Source: a bacterium (lineage in GTDB: Bacteria; JAMCPX01). Taken from it: a DNA stretch of 64,000 bases. A model generated the notes under the pieces. It did not search any database. It saw only the letters and a program-made list of their open reading frames with translations, and was not told the DNA's origin. Below, one piece after another: positions 37,734-46,451 of the stretch. Numbering within the stretch: the stretch's first letter is position 1; each line of letters opens with the position of its first letter. The DNA is taken from contig JAJYUJ010000010.1 of assembly GCA_021792615.1 (NCBI GenBank), positions 3,034 to 67,033 on the forward strand, written 5' to 3'. Made by a program: the position numbers and the translations under genes.

Positions 37734-38957
37734 ATGCCGATCTTCGAATACAAAGGGTTTACGGTTCAGGGAAAATCAACGCGGGGCGTCATAGAAGCGG
37801 ACAACCAGCATGCGGCACGCATAAAACTGAAGGACACCGGTATCTACGCAACGGATTTCAGGCAGGAAGCAGAAGAACGCGCCGAAAACATCGCGAAGAT
37901 GAGCGTGTCCGACCTCCTGACGAGCGTGAAACAGCAGGACGTTGCGATCGTTACCCGTCAGTTGTCCAGTCTTATCGGCGCAGGACTTACCCTGGTCGAG
38001 GCACTCGACGCTATCGTAGAGCAGATCGACAAGATTAAATTAAAGAAGATCATCAGCAACATCAAAACGAGGATCAATGAGGGAAGTTCGTTTGCGGATG
38101 CCCTCAAAATAGCTCCGAAGGTATTCCCGGATTTCTATGTGAATATGGTCGCTGCGGGTGAATCCAGCGGAGCACTGGACGTCGTGCTTCAGCGGCTCGC
38201 GGATTATATCGAGAACCAGGTAAAACTGAAATACCGGGTCATAGCCACGCTCATTTATCCTGCGATTATGTCGCTGCTCGCCATGTTCGTTGTCATAGCA
38301 CTTATGACCTTTGTTATCCCCAAGGTCACCCAGTTGTTCAAGGACGTAAACCAGACCTTGCCGATCTTCACCAGACTGCTTATCTTCGTGAGCAATATCA
38401 TGAGCGCGTACTGGTACCTGTTTATCGTCGCTGCGATCGGAGCGTATTATGTATTCAGATGGTACATTAAGACGGCCAGGGGGCGCGTCAGGTATGAACG
38501 TTTCTTACTCAGGATACCGGTTTTCGGCAGACTCATACAGCTCGTGATCATAGCCCGGTTTGCGCGTACGCTTGCGACCCTGTTGAAAAGCGGCGTGCCT
38601 GTGGTAAGGGCCATGGACATCGTCAAGACCATCGTGAACAACAGCATCATCGGGCAGGCGATAGAGAAGGCAAAGGTGTCCATTGTCGAAGGGTCATCGA
38701 TATCTGCACCGCTGCGGGCAAGCGGTGTTTTCCCGCCCATGGTGACCAGGATGATAGCGGTCGGCGAGCAGAGCGGGGAGCTCGAGAATATGCTGGAGAA
38801 GATTGCGGTAACGTATGAGGACAATGTTACGACGGCCATCAGCGCACTGACGGCGCTGCTGGAACCTGTCATTATCCTGATCATGGCAGGGATTGTGCTG
38901 TTCATCATCTTGTCTGTACTGCTGCCGATCTTCCAGATGAATCAATTAGTCCATTAG
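37734..38957 (+). CDS. gspF: Type II secretion inner-membrane platform protein
   Basis: GspF is the polytopic core of the inner-membrane assembly platform. The 407-residue protein has two duplicated T2SSF domains (VTRQLSSLIGAGLTLVEALD and ARFARTLATLLKSGVPVVRA) and three transmembrane segments, the last near LEPVIILIMAGIVLFIILSV. It ends 10 bp before gspG. Confidence 0.95.
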   Translation: MPIFEYKGFTVQGKSTRGVIEADNQHAARIKLKDTGIYATDFRQEAEERAENIAKMSVSDLLTSVKQQDVAIVTRQLSSLIGAGLTLVEALDAIVEQIDKIKLKKIISNIKTRINEGSSFADALKIAPKVFPDFYVNMVAAGESSGALDVVLQRLADYIENQVKLKYRVIATLIYPAIMSLLAMFVVIALMTFVIPKVTQLFKDVNQTLPIFTRLLIFVSNIMSAYWYLFIVAAIGAYYVFRWYIKTARGRVRYERFLLRIPVFGRLIQLVIIARFARTLATLLKSGVPVVRAMDIVKTIVNNSIIGQAIEKAKVSIVEGSSISAPLRASGVFPPMVTRMIAVGEQSGELENMLEKIAVTYEDNVTTAISALTALLEPVIILIMAGIVLFIILSVLLPIFQMNQLVH

Positions 38958-38967
38958 GAGGTAAAAG

Positions 38968-39513
38968 ATGCGAAGAGAGAAAAAATTTACGCCGGTAGAG
39001 AGCAGCAAAGCTTTCCCGGGAGATAAAATGCCGTTAAAATTTATGGTGAACGTAAAAACGGCGCCCGGCCGCAGGTCTCCGGCGGGGTTTACCCTTATAG
39101 AGATTATGGTCGTGGTGCTTATCATCGGCCTGCTGGCGACGCTCGTTGCAGTCAATGTTATACCGAGAAAAGAGGAAGCGAACCGGGTCAAGGCGTGCGC
39201 CGATATCAAGTCCCTCGAAACCGCACTGAAGCTGTATTATCTCGACAATCATACATACCCGACGACGGAGCAGGGTCTGAAGGCACTGGTCGCACAGCCG
39301 ACGGTCGGCAAAATACCGTGCTGCTGGAAAGAGGGCGGATACGTAGAGGGCGGACATATTCCCAAAGACCCGTGGGACAATGCGTATGTTTACATAAGCC
39401 CTGCACCCAACGGTTCCGATTATGAGATAATTTCTTATGGTGCAGACGGCAAGCCCGGCGGCGAGGGCAAAGATAAGGACATAACAAGCCTTGATACGGG
39501 TTCGTGCCAATAG
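38968..39513 (+). CDS. gspG: Type II secretion major pseudopilin
   Basis: GspG forms the bulk of the pseudopilus. The prepilin cleavage motif is AGFTLIEIMVV, preceded by an unusually long leader of about 40 residues. The mature protein has the family's YPTTEQGLKALVAQPT and a C-terminal calcium-type loop region (SYGADGKPGGEGKDKDI). An internal ATG near 39029 could give a shorter leader, but the ATG at 38968 has a GGAGGT site. gspH follows. Confidence 0.95.
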   Translation: MRREKKFTPVESSKAFPGDKMPLKFMVNVKTAPGRRSPAGFTLIEIMVVVLIIGLLATLVAVNVIPRKEEANRVKACADIKSLETALKLYYLDNHTYPTTEQGLKALVAQPTVGKIPCCWKEGGYVEGGHIPKDPWDNAYVYISPAPNGSDYEIISYGADGKPGGEGKDKDITSLDTGSCQ

Positions 39514-39547
39514 AGAAGGGGGACCCGTCCGCTTGGAAGGTCCCCGG

Positions 39548-40120
39548 ATGAAAACGCGCGTCCCCGTTCAGGGGGCGTACGGCATTTCTTCCTTGACCCG
39601 GAGGAGAGGGTTTACCCTTATCGAGCTCATGGTGGTGCTGTTTATCATCGTCGTGGTGCTGGGGATTGCCACACCGAGGCTGATGGACCTTACGGGTGTG
39701 GAACTCCGGACGTCCGCACAGCGCTTGTCTTCGACCATCCGGTATGTATACGCAAAGGCCGTGTTTTCGAAGACGGACTATTACCGCTTGAAGTTCGATC
39801 TGAAAAAAAACGAGTATTGGGTCGAGACCTGTGTGCCATCCCTTGAAACGAACAGCTGTGAATGGCACGCGGACAAGGACATGCTCGGCAAACGAGAAAA
39901 ACTTCCCCACGGCATCAAATTCGAGGATATCATCGTGAACACGACCATGGTCAGTAAAAACGCCACCGATGTTTCCATTCAATTTTACCCGCAGGGATAT
40001 ATGCCGTATACCATTATCCATATCGAAGACGATAAAAAGGACGTATATTCGCTTGAGGTAAACCCGTTTACCGGGCAGGTGGCGATATACGACAAATATT
40101 ATGAACCGGAAAAATCCTGA
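39548..40120 (+). CDS. gspH: Type II secretion minor pseudopilin H
   Basis: This is a minor pseudopilin with cleavage motif RRGFTLIELMVVLFII and a GspH-like mature domain of about 165 residues. The frame opens at a TTG at 39491 that overlaps gspG, but the ATG at 39548 has a GGAAGG site and a shorter, more normal leader. Its 3' end overlaps gspI by 20 bp. Similar FimT/GspH proteins exist in type IV pilus loci; the gsp context decides. Confidence 0.87.
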   Translation: MKTRVPVQGAYGISSLTRRRGFTLIELMVVLFIIVVVLGIATPRLMDLTGVELRTSAQRLSSTIRYVYAKAVFSKTDYYRLKFDLKKNEYWVETCVPSLETNSCEWHADKDMLGKREKLPHGIKFEDIIVNTTMVSKNATDVSIQFYPQGYMPYTIIHIEDDKKDVYSLEVNPFTGQVAIYDKYYEPEKS

Positions 40121-40526
40121 ACAAGGCTTTTCGTTGCTCGAGCTGCTCGTTGCGGTGGCAATACTCGCCGTGGGTCTGATCTCCGTACAATCGCTCGAGA
40201 ACCAGAATATCGATGCCTCGAATTATATCAATGATACGAGTATCGCGATGATGCTCGCGGATTACCGGCTCGGGAAAGAAGAGATAAAAACGAATTTCGG
40301 GGACTTTAACCCGCCGCTGAAATCTTTTTCGGCCCAATTCCCTTCCTTCAAGGTGGAATCGACGAACGAAAATGGCCTGACGCTCCCGATCGACATTCCC
40401 ATAAATCTGCCTCCGGTACTTTCGGTAACCGTAACATGGAAGTTCCATAACAGTACCGAGAATCTTATGCTCATCGATTACCTGCCGGCAGCGCAGGGTA
40501 TGACCGTTCCGACAACCATACCATAG
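40101..40526 (+). CDS. gspI: Type II secretion minor pseudopilin I
   Basis: A short leader (MNRKNPEQ) precedes the prepilin motif GFSLLELLVAVAILAVGLI. The protein has 141 residues and the usual GspI QSLENQN segment right after the membrane helix. It overlaps gspH by 20 bp. The gsp run stops here: the next rightward gsp gene, gspJ, is about 20 kb away. Confidence 0.9.
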   Translation: MNRKNPEQGFSLLELLVAVAILAVGLISVQSLENQNIDASNYINDTSIAMMLADYRLGKEEIKTNFGDFNPPLKSFSAQFPSFKVESTNENGLTLPIDIPINLPPVLSVTVTWKFHNSTENLMLIDYLPAAQGMTVPTTIP

Positions 40527-40590
40527 GCTTCCGGCCGGTCACTGTTTCCCTGCATCCGGACAATAAAGAAATCCGCGTGCCTGGTGCATG

Positions 40591-41157
40591 TTATTTCGTA
40601 CGGGGTCTGAACTTAAAATGCAGCTCTGTAACCGGGTCCCCGGTGCACTGGCACTTTTCGATCCCGGATGTTACATCTTCATAGTTAGACATCTTGAGAA
40701 GCTGCTCAATCCATCCCTGGGTACTTTTTACGTGCGCCATGTCGATTTCCGGGAAATCTTCTATGACCATGGAAATTTCATTTTCTGCGAAGAGCTTCAT
40801 CTCTGCTTTCCCGACATCGTAATAACTGCTCCATATCGTCATGGCTTTTCTAATCAATAATTGCGGGTCGTTACTGCTCAGCACACTGCTGAATATCGTA
40901 GATAGATCTCGCTGTGCGGAAAGTCTCCCCTGTTCTATGCAAAACGCGAGATCCCCGTTCCCCATGACCTTGTCCACCACACGTAAGAGCTCCGGCAGTA
41001 CCGGATATGGGTACCAGCCTGCGGGGCTGATATGCTCTTCCATATATTTTTTGGTATCCACGGATAACATAGGCATGATTTTGGGCAAAGATTCTTTCAA
41101 GCCTTTTTTTACGAACTTTATCAAACCCAGTATTAAAACACCTTTTACCTGCGCCAT
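40591..41157 (-). CDS. DUF2378/TIGR02265-like protein of unknown function
   Basis: A soluble protein of about 188 residues starting at the ATG at 41157 behind AAAGGAG. Features include AGWYPYPVLPELLRVVDKVMG and a GDLAFCIEQGRLSAQRDL segment, which resemble the DUF2378/TIGR02265 family found as paralogues in myxobacteria and relatives. The resemblance is by eye. No catalytic residues are evident. It converges on gspI. Confidence 0.55.
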   Translation of the reverse strand: MAQVKGVLILGLIKFVKKGLKESLPKIMPMLSVDTKKYMEEHISPAGWYPYPVLPELLRVVDKVMGNGDLAFCIEQGRLSAQRDLSTIFSSVLSSNDPQLLIRKAMTIWSSYYDVGKAEMKLFAENEISMVIEDFPEIDMAHVKSTQGWIEQLLKMSNYEDVTSGIEKCQCTGDPVTELHFKFRPRTK

Positions 41158-41357
41158 TGCATACTCCTTTTTGTTTTCCATTTTCCGGTACAGTGGTTTC
41201 ATAGTATCATACAAAAGTCAAAAGATGTCCTTGAAACTTGTTTTTTCTCCCGGATAGAAAGGGCGATGATCGAAATCACGTCACTTCCAACGGGGTTTAC
41301 AACGAATGGTGTGTGCTTATATTTTTATCGTATACGATTGTTAGGAAAGGATGCTGA

Positions 41358-42152
41358 ATGATGAAAAGGGAAATTGCGATTGTAACCGGTGCAAACAAGG
41401 GGCTTGGATTTGAGACCTGCCGCCAGTTGAAAGACTCGGGCATGCACGTCATACTCACGGGCCGGGATGAGGCAAAGGTAAGAAAAGCGGCGGACGGGCT
41501 GACGGCCGGAGGTGCTGAAGTTTCATGGGCTGTTCTGGACGTTCAGGACACAGAAAGCATATCCAGGTTCGCCGATGAGGTGCGCGATACGTGGAACGGG
41601 GTAGATGTACTCGTAAATAATGCGGGTGTATCCGATTTCGGAAGATTCGACGGGCCGGCCGCAGAACTTACCGTGAAGACAAATTTTTTCGGTCCGATGC
41701 AGGTAACCGGCGCGCTCCTGCCGTTTATGCACGAAGGCTCGCGCATTGTCATGGTATCGAGCGCCATGGGCCAGCTCTCCTGCCTGTCCGGGGATCTGAG
41801 ACGCAGATTTGAATCACCCGGACTTACCAGGGATGAACTTGTGGAACTCATGCGCAGTTTCCTGCGATCGGTGAGTGACGGTACATCTGCGCACAAAGGC
41901 TGGCCCTCCTCCGCATACTCTGTATCAAAAGCAGGGCTCAACATGCTGACGCGCATCCTTGCTGCGGAACTCTCTCCGAAAGGTATTATCGTGAATTCGG
42001 TACACCCCGGATGGGTGCGTACGGACATGGGCGGCCTGTCGGCCCCGCTCGATGTCAAGGCAGGCGCGAAGAGTATTGTGTGGGCTGCACTGCTCAAGGA
42101 CGGAAGCCAGAACGGGGGTTTCTTCCACAACGGAAAACCTCTGCCGTGGTAA
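41358..42152 (+). CDS. Short-chain dehydrogenase/reductase, carbonyl-reductase-like
   Basis: A 264-residue SDR. The NAD(P)-binding motif is VTGANKGLGFE, NNAG is present in VLVNNAGVSD and the catalytic YxxxK is YSVSKAGLN. The layout, with insertions before the active site and HPGWVRTDMGG after it, resembles carbonyl reductase 1-type enzymes. Substrate unknown. A second ATG follows at 41361. An AGGAAAGGA site is upstream. Confidence 0.9.
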   Translation: MMKREIAIVTGANKGLGFETCRQLKDSGMHVILTGRDEAKVRKAADGLTAGGAEVSWAVLDVQDTESISRFADEVRDTWNGVDVLVNNAGVSDFGRFDGPAAELTVKTNFFGPMQVTGALLPFMHEGSRIVMVSSAMGQLSCLSGDLRRRFESPGLTRDELVELMRSFLRSVSDGTSAHKGWPSSAYSVSKAGLNMLTRILAAELSPKGIIVNSVHPGWVRTDMGGLSAPLDVKAGAKSIVWAALLKDGSQNGGFFHNGKPLPW

Positions 42153-42226
42153 CCTTTGCCCGTCGCTCAAGATAGCTGCCAAGTGCACAGACTTCCCTTG
42201 TTTACCATTTTACTTTGCGAAAATGT

Positions 42227-42574
42227 TCATGAGCGGATCATTATCAGGAGCATCTTGAACCTCTCCGTTGCACTCAAGGCGTGGGGCTGGTTTGCAGGCA
42301 TTATTATCATGTCCCCTGCCTTTGCAGTGACGGGCTTTCCGGAGATCGAGATATCGGCTTTTCCTTCAAGCATACACACCAGGGCATCGAAGGGAGCGGT
42401 ATGCTCGCTGAGTTTCTGGCCTTTGTCGAAAGCGAAAAAGGTGACAGTACCGGACTTTTTGTCAATTATGGTCCTGCTTACAACCGAGCCTTCCTGGTAG
42501 TTTGCAAGCCCCGAAAGCGCGATCGCCTTAGCTGCAAGACTTTCCGAAACAACATCCTTTTTTTCTTGTTCCAT
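42227..42574 (-). CDS. Small cupin-domain protein
   Basis: A single cupin beta-barrel of 115 residues starting at the ATG at 42574 behind GGAGGT. Cupin motif 1 is reduced (LSEHTAPFDALVCMLEGKAD) and motif 2 is GDMIIMPANQPHAL, giving His ligands for one metal. It may be an enzyme or a sensor; substrate unknown. Confidence 0.82.
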   Translation of the reverse strand: MEQEKKDVVSESLAAKAIALSGLANYQEGSVVSRTIIDKKSGTVTFFAFDKGQKLSEHTAPFDALVCMLEGKADISISGKPVTAKAGDMIIMPANQPHALSATERFKMLLIMIRS

Positions 42575-42948
42575 GATTACCTCCGATAGTGATAAAGTAT
42601 TTACTGAACCTGGGCTTTTAAAGCAGGGATGACCATACATACCCCTTTTTGAACGGGGACTCGCCGCAATAAACGAGGAGTCTTCTGTCAAATGTCAGAA
42701 TCAGGCTCCTTTCCGGCTCAGCCCCCCAGTTCCGCTTTTCAATTGTTTATTTCCCGCCCTTGACGGGAGGGAGTCAGGGAGGGTGAAGCCTTGTTTCCGC
42801 GACATCTTATTTATCTCAACCAAACTTGTCCTGTCCCGCCAGATTTGATATACGGAATTCATGGATATCCAACTTCCCGCACATGCCCGTACTTCCGCGT
42901 CATCCCTCTTATATAAGAGGGAAAAGAGGGCGTTACTGAGGTAATTTT
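42575..42948. other. 374-bp gap upstream of rsgA with palindromes
   Basis: No gene is seen here. The gap holds a CCCGCCC/GGGAGGG-type hairpin near 42755 and a perfect 20-bp palindrome TCCCTCTTATATAAGAGGGA at 42903-42922. A stretch around 42825-42885 (ACTTGTCCTG, TTTGATATA, ATGGAT) recurs in the gap before the ATPase gene at about 46252-46305. Confidence 0.5.
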
Positions 42949-44022
42949 ATGACTGATGAAATAGCAAAAATTAAACTTGAGGACCTCGGCTATGACGAGT
43001 TCTTCGACTTAAAATGGAAATCTTTGGAACTCAATAATTTATTGGCTGCCCGCGTTACTGCCGAACACAAAGAAGCATATAAAGTAATAAATGCTCACGG
43101 CGAATTCCTGGCCAGGATCACGGGGAAACAAATGTTCAATGCAGCGAAAAGAGCGGACTACCCGGCTGTCGGCGATTGGGTTGCAATAGCCGTATTGGAT
43201 AAAGAGAGAGCGATTATCCATCATGTATTGCCGAGGAAAACAATACTCAGGAAAAAATACAACGATAAGCAGGACACACAGATTATCGCCACAAACATCG
43301 ATGTCGCTTTTACCGTTGAATCGTTGGACAGAGATTATAACCTTAACCGCCTGGAAAGATATTTAGTTTTAGCAAACGATGGGGGCATCAAATCCGCCAT
43401 AGTGTTGAACAAAACCGATTTAGTATCGGAAGCCGAGTTGCACCGGAGAATCGGCGGGATAAAAAATAGATTTGGCCGCATCGATTGCATTTCAACCAGC
43501 ACGATTACAGAACGCGGACTTGATGACTTGATACATTACATAGGAACAGGGAAAACATATTGTTTCCTCGGTTCGTCGGGAGTGGGCAAGTCTTCCTTGA
43601 TTAACAAGTTACTAAAGAGAGGCGATATCAAAACGAGGGAGATAAGCGATTTTACCGGCAGGGGCAAGCATACGACGACATCGAGGGAAATGTATTTTTT
43701 AGAAAACGGCGGGATTGTGATTGATAACCCGGGTACCAGGGAAGTCGGGATAGCGGACGCAGGTGTCGGTATTGCAAATGTGTTCAATGAAATAACCGCA
43801 TTATCAAAAGAATGTAAATACGCTGATTGTACGCACATACACGAGCCGAGCTGCGCCGTATTAAAAGCCATCGAAGAGGGAAGGTTAGACCGTGCGCACT
43901 ATCAAAATTACATCAAACTGAAAAAAGAAAATGAATTTTATGAAATGACCGATATTGAAAAAAGAGCAAAGGATCGAAAGTTCGGAAAATTCATAAAAAA
44001 AGCAAAAGAGCAGATGAGATAA
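42949..44022 (+). CDS. rsgA: Ribosome small-subunit-dependent GTPase A
   Basis: RsgA checks maturation of the 30S subunit. The circularly permuted order is visible: OB-fold N terminus, then NKTD, then P-loop GSSGVGKSSLINKL, then DNPGTRE. The zinc-binding helix domain has Cys, Cys, His and Cys in CKYADCTHIHEPSC. The 357-residue length is normal. Its position inside the accessory region is odd for a housekeeping gene and it may be a second copy. Confidence 0.93.
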   Translation: MTDEIAKIKLEDLGYDEFFDLKWKSLELNNLLAARVTAEHKEAYKVINAHGEFLARITGKQMFNAAKRADYPAVGDWVAIAVLDKERAIIHHVLPRKTILRKKYNDKQDTQIIATNIDVAFTVESLDRDYNLNRLERYLVLANDGGIKSAIVLNKTDLVSEAELHRRIGGIKNRFGRIDCISTSTITERGLDDLIHYIGTGKTYCFLGSSGVGKSSLINKLLKRGDIKTREISDFTGRGKHTTTSREMYFLENGGIVIDNPGTREVGIADAGVGIANVFNEITALSKECKYADCTHIHEPSCAVLKAIEEGRLDRAHYQNYIKLKKENEFYEMTDIEKRAKDRKFGKFIKKAKEQMR

Positions 44023-44130
44023 ATTAAGCCGCAGCTTTCAGCCATATCCCACCTTGAGGCCCCCTTTAGGGGAGATCCATGAGATTTTAAGGCAAAGGCT
44101 TCTCTTCCGGAGGCTTTCTTCGTGCATAAC

Positions 44131-44167
44131 CGGCGAAGAATCCACGCTGTTTACATCGGGTTCTTCA
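44131..44167 (-). repeat. Hairpin repeat, copy 1 (inverted)
   Basis: On the minus strand this reads GAAGAAC, then an ACAGCG-ending core, then GGATTCTTC, matching the copies at 53949, 56727 and 63841. The inner stem is degenerate in this copy. Confidence 0.7.
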
Positions 44168-44239
44168 AGAAACATGCGGGGCAGGGGTGTGTAAAATCCC
44201 GGGCATTTTATTGTATCAGTACGTGAAGTCATATCTTTA

Positions 44240-44268
44240 TTGACTTAAACGAATAATATCAATATACT
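44240..44268 (+). promoter_or_regulatory. Sigma-70 promoter of first DUF1016 gene
   Basis: A TTGACT -35 box and a TATACT -10 box are separated by 17 bp. The spacer shares AACGAATA, TA and CAATA with the promoter of the second DUF1016 gene at 54371, which suggests a common operator. Confidence 0.65.
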
Positions 44269-44335
44269 TCTGAAGTTTTATCTCCATACTTAATCAGATA
44301 AGAATAGACTCGGAAGAGTCTGAAAGGGCCGGAAT

Positions 44336-45496
44336 ATGGACAATAAACACGGACAATTATTACTGCCGATAAAGCGTACAGCGATACGAGAGCCCTCTCA
44401 AAAGTCCGGCGAACGATTGCCTTCAGGCTACGGTACATTCTTGAAAGACTTAAAGGTACGTATTCGCACTGTCCGGTTAAAAGCAGCTCTTTCTGTCAAC
44501 AGCGAATTGATCTCCTTATACTGGCATATTGGTAAATCCATTTCCGATCGCCAGAATAGCGAAGGCTGGGGCAAGTCGATAGTGGATCGGCTGGCAGCAG
44601 ACCTTCAACAAGAATTCCAAGGTATTGAGGGCTTTTCACCATCTAACATCTGGCGCATGCGGGCGTTTTTTCTGGCATGGACCAAAAAAGTTCTCGCACA
44701 GCCTGTGCGAGAATCAGGTGACAGTGGAAAGCTCGCACCGCTTGTACGAGAAATCGACAACACTAAGATACCAAAACTTGTTACGGAAATTCCCTGGGGA
44801 CATAATGTAATTATTATCGAAAAGCTCAAAAACCCCGTTTTACGTCTCTGGTATGCACAAAAAACAATCGAGCATGGATGGAGCCGGGCTGTACTTATCC
44901 ACCAGATCGAGAGTGGCTTACATAAGCGCCAGGGGAAGGCCGTCACTAATTTCAAACAGACCCTTCCTCCCTCGCAATCAGAGCTTGCACAACAGGCACT
45001 CAAAGACCCCTATATTTTTGATTTTTTGTCGCTTTCCGAAGATGCAGCCGAGCGGGATTTGGAAAAAGGACTGATAGAGCATATCCGGAAGTTTCTGCTG
45101 GAACTTGGTGTGGGTTTTGCTTTTGTTGGCAGCCAATATCACCTTGAAGTTGAGGAAGAAGATTTTTACATCGACCTTCTATTCTATCATTTACGCCTCA
45201 AATGCTTCATAGTCATTGACCTGAAGATGGAACCGTTCAAGCCGGAGTTTGCCGGGAAGATGAACTTCTATTTGTCAGTTGTGGACGAACAACTCAGGCA
45301 AGATGTGGATAACCCGAGCATCGGCATAATACTATGCAAGACACGGAAGAAGCTTATCGCCGAGTACACACTCCGCAATACAAATACACCCATTGGCGTG
45401 AGTGAATATAAGCTTACCCGCATCATACCCCCTGATCTTCAAAAGAATCTCCCCAGTATCAGAGAGCTGGAAAAGGAGCTGGGACGTGGCGGATGA
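44336..45496 (+). CDS. DUF1016/YhcG-family PD-(D/E)XK nuclease, copy 1
   Basis: The 386-residue protein has the DUF1016 N-terminal domain (LISLYWHIGKSISDRQ, GWGKSIVDRLAADLQ, FSPSNIWRMRAFF) and a C-terminal nuclease-like domain with YIDLLFYHLRLKCFIVIDLK. In the second position the usual Glu is Asp (IDLK instead of IELK). An unusual insertion between the domains has iterated units LAQPVRE, LAPLVREI and PKLVTEI, and its DNA contains a perfect 11-bp-arm palindrome at 44691-44713. Family members are suspected in defence or DNA processing; function is not established. Confidence 0.88.
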   Translation: MDNKHGQLLLPIKRTAIREPSQKSGERLPSGYGTFLKDLKVRIRTVRLKAALSVNSELISLYWHIGKSISDRQNSEGWGKSIVDRLAADLQQEFQGIEGFSPSNIWRMRAFFLAWTKKVLAQPVRESGDSGKLAPLVREIDNTKIPKLVTEIPWGHNVIIIEKLKNPVLRLWYAQKTIEHGWSRAVLIHQIESGLHKRQGKAVTNFKQTLPPSQSELAQQALKDPYIFDFLSLSEDAAERDLEKGLIEHIRKFLLELGVGFAFVGSQYHLEVEEEDFYIDLLFYHLRLKCFIVIDLKMEPFKPEFAGKMNFYLSVVDEQLRQDVDNPSIGIILCKTRKKLIAEYTLRNTNTPIGVSEYKLTRIIPPDLQKNLPSIRELEKELGRGG

Positions 45497-46451
45497 ATTT
45501 CAATAGCACTCCGTTCGCCCCTTATTTGTTGTCATTCTGAGCGGCGCTACGAAGGATCTATTCTGACGCTTTTAAGCAGGGACATTGCTTGCCCTTCTGG
45601 TCATCCCCCTTAAGGTAAGGGGGTGGGGTACCCATCCGGGGCATGGGTCGGGGAGTTATGAAAAGATGTAACATCCCCTCTAACAAGAGGGGCAGGGGGT
45701 GTGTTTTTTCATCCCCCTGACAAGGGGGACAAAGGGGGTTTTAAAATATCCCTCTTTCGGAGGGGCGCAGAGGGTGTGTAAAATCCCTTCCCCTTTTAGG
45801 GGAAGGTTAGGATGAGGTCTCACTCTTGATTTATATAAAAATCGATCTCATCGATCGGTTTATAAGAAACGCGGATTGCTTGTCACATGTCAGGATCAAG
45901 TACCTTTCCATTCTAGACGCTCCTCCAGACTTCCCGAAACGAAAACGGTCGATGTCCCTATTTTCCTAAGGGACTGCATAATCCATTCAGGGCTTGCGAA
46001 AAGCACGGTAAACCTCATGCTGAAAAACATGGGCGACTCCGGCCTCATCGTGCGCGAGGGCGGCAGCAAATATGTAACATACTCGATAAACAAAAGGGCT
46101 GTCGATGCCATAAAAGGCAATCCCCATGAAGAAAAAGAACAATAATAAACACTCCCCGGCATTTAACCCCGAAAGAGAATTCCTCTCCTATTAGGAGAGG
46201 AAAAAGGTGAGGTCTCATACTTCATCTATAAAGATTAAGCAGACTTGTCCTTTCGCCCAGAGTTTGATATATGAATTTTATGGATGATCAACCTGACAAA
46301 GAAGTGTCCAAACTTATAGTACGGTTTAAAAAGAACCATGTTCCATCTATACAGTGTATAAATTTAACTTCTGTTCTTTTCACATGCTGTTTCCAGAAAG
46401 ATATAAATAGTACAACTATTAAAACAATAATGAGGTAAGGGAATACCTAAT
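45497..46451. other. 955-bp repeat-rich gap before the ATPase gene
   Basis: This stretch carries at least six short palindromes of the CCCCT...AGGGG type: 45605-45623, 45675-45692, about 45715-45728, about 45752-45768, about 45785-45805 and 46182-46200. It also has the likely winged-helix remnant at 45876-46145 and a TATACA-G-TGTATA inverted repeat at 46348-46360 that could be an operator for the ATPase operon. Confidence 0.6.
45876..46145 (+). pseudogene. Probable winged-helix regulator remnant
   Basis: The last 60 codons read like a winged helix-turn-helix (DCIIHSGLAKSTVNLMLKNM, then GLIVREGGSKYVTYSIN) and end in PHEEKEQ. The frame has only a TTG at its beginning and no ribosome site, and the first 30 codons do not look coding. 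I take it as the 3' part of a broken regulator. A short functional gene cannot be excluded. Confidence 0.4.

Larger units (their letters stand above)
44023..44335. other. Gap with hairpin repeats before DUF1016 gene
   Basis: No gene. It contains a CCCCTTTAGGGG palindrome near 44060, an inverted copy of the four-copy hairpin repeat (44131-44167), a sigma-70 promoter at 44240-44268 and an AGACTC/GAGTCT inverted repeat in the leader (44306-44321). Confidence 0.6.

Noticed and set aside
40527-41300. Integrase, tRNA or direct repeat marking the left edge of the accessory region
   Set aside because: I searched both edges by eye and found none, so the mechanism of insertion is left open.
45600-45810. 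Possible CRISPR array because of regularly recurring CCCCT/AGGGG units
   Set aside because: The units are palindromes of variable sequence and spacing without constant-length spacers, and no cas gene is present.
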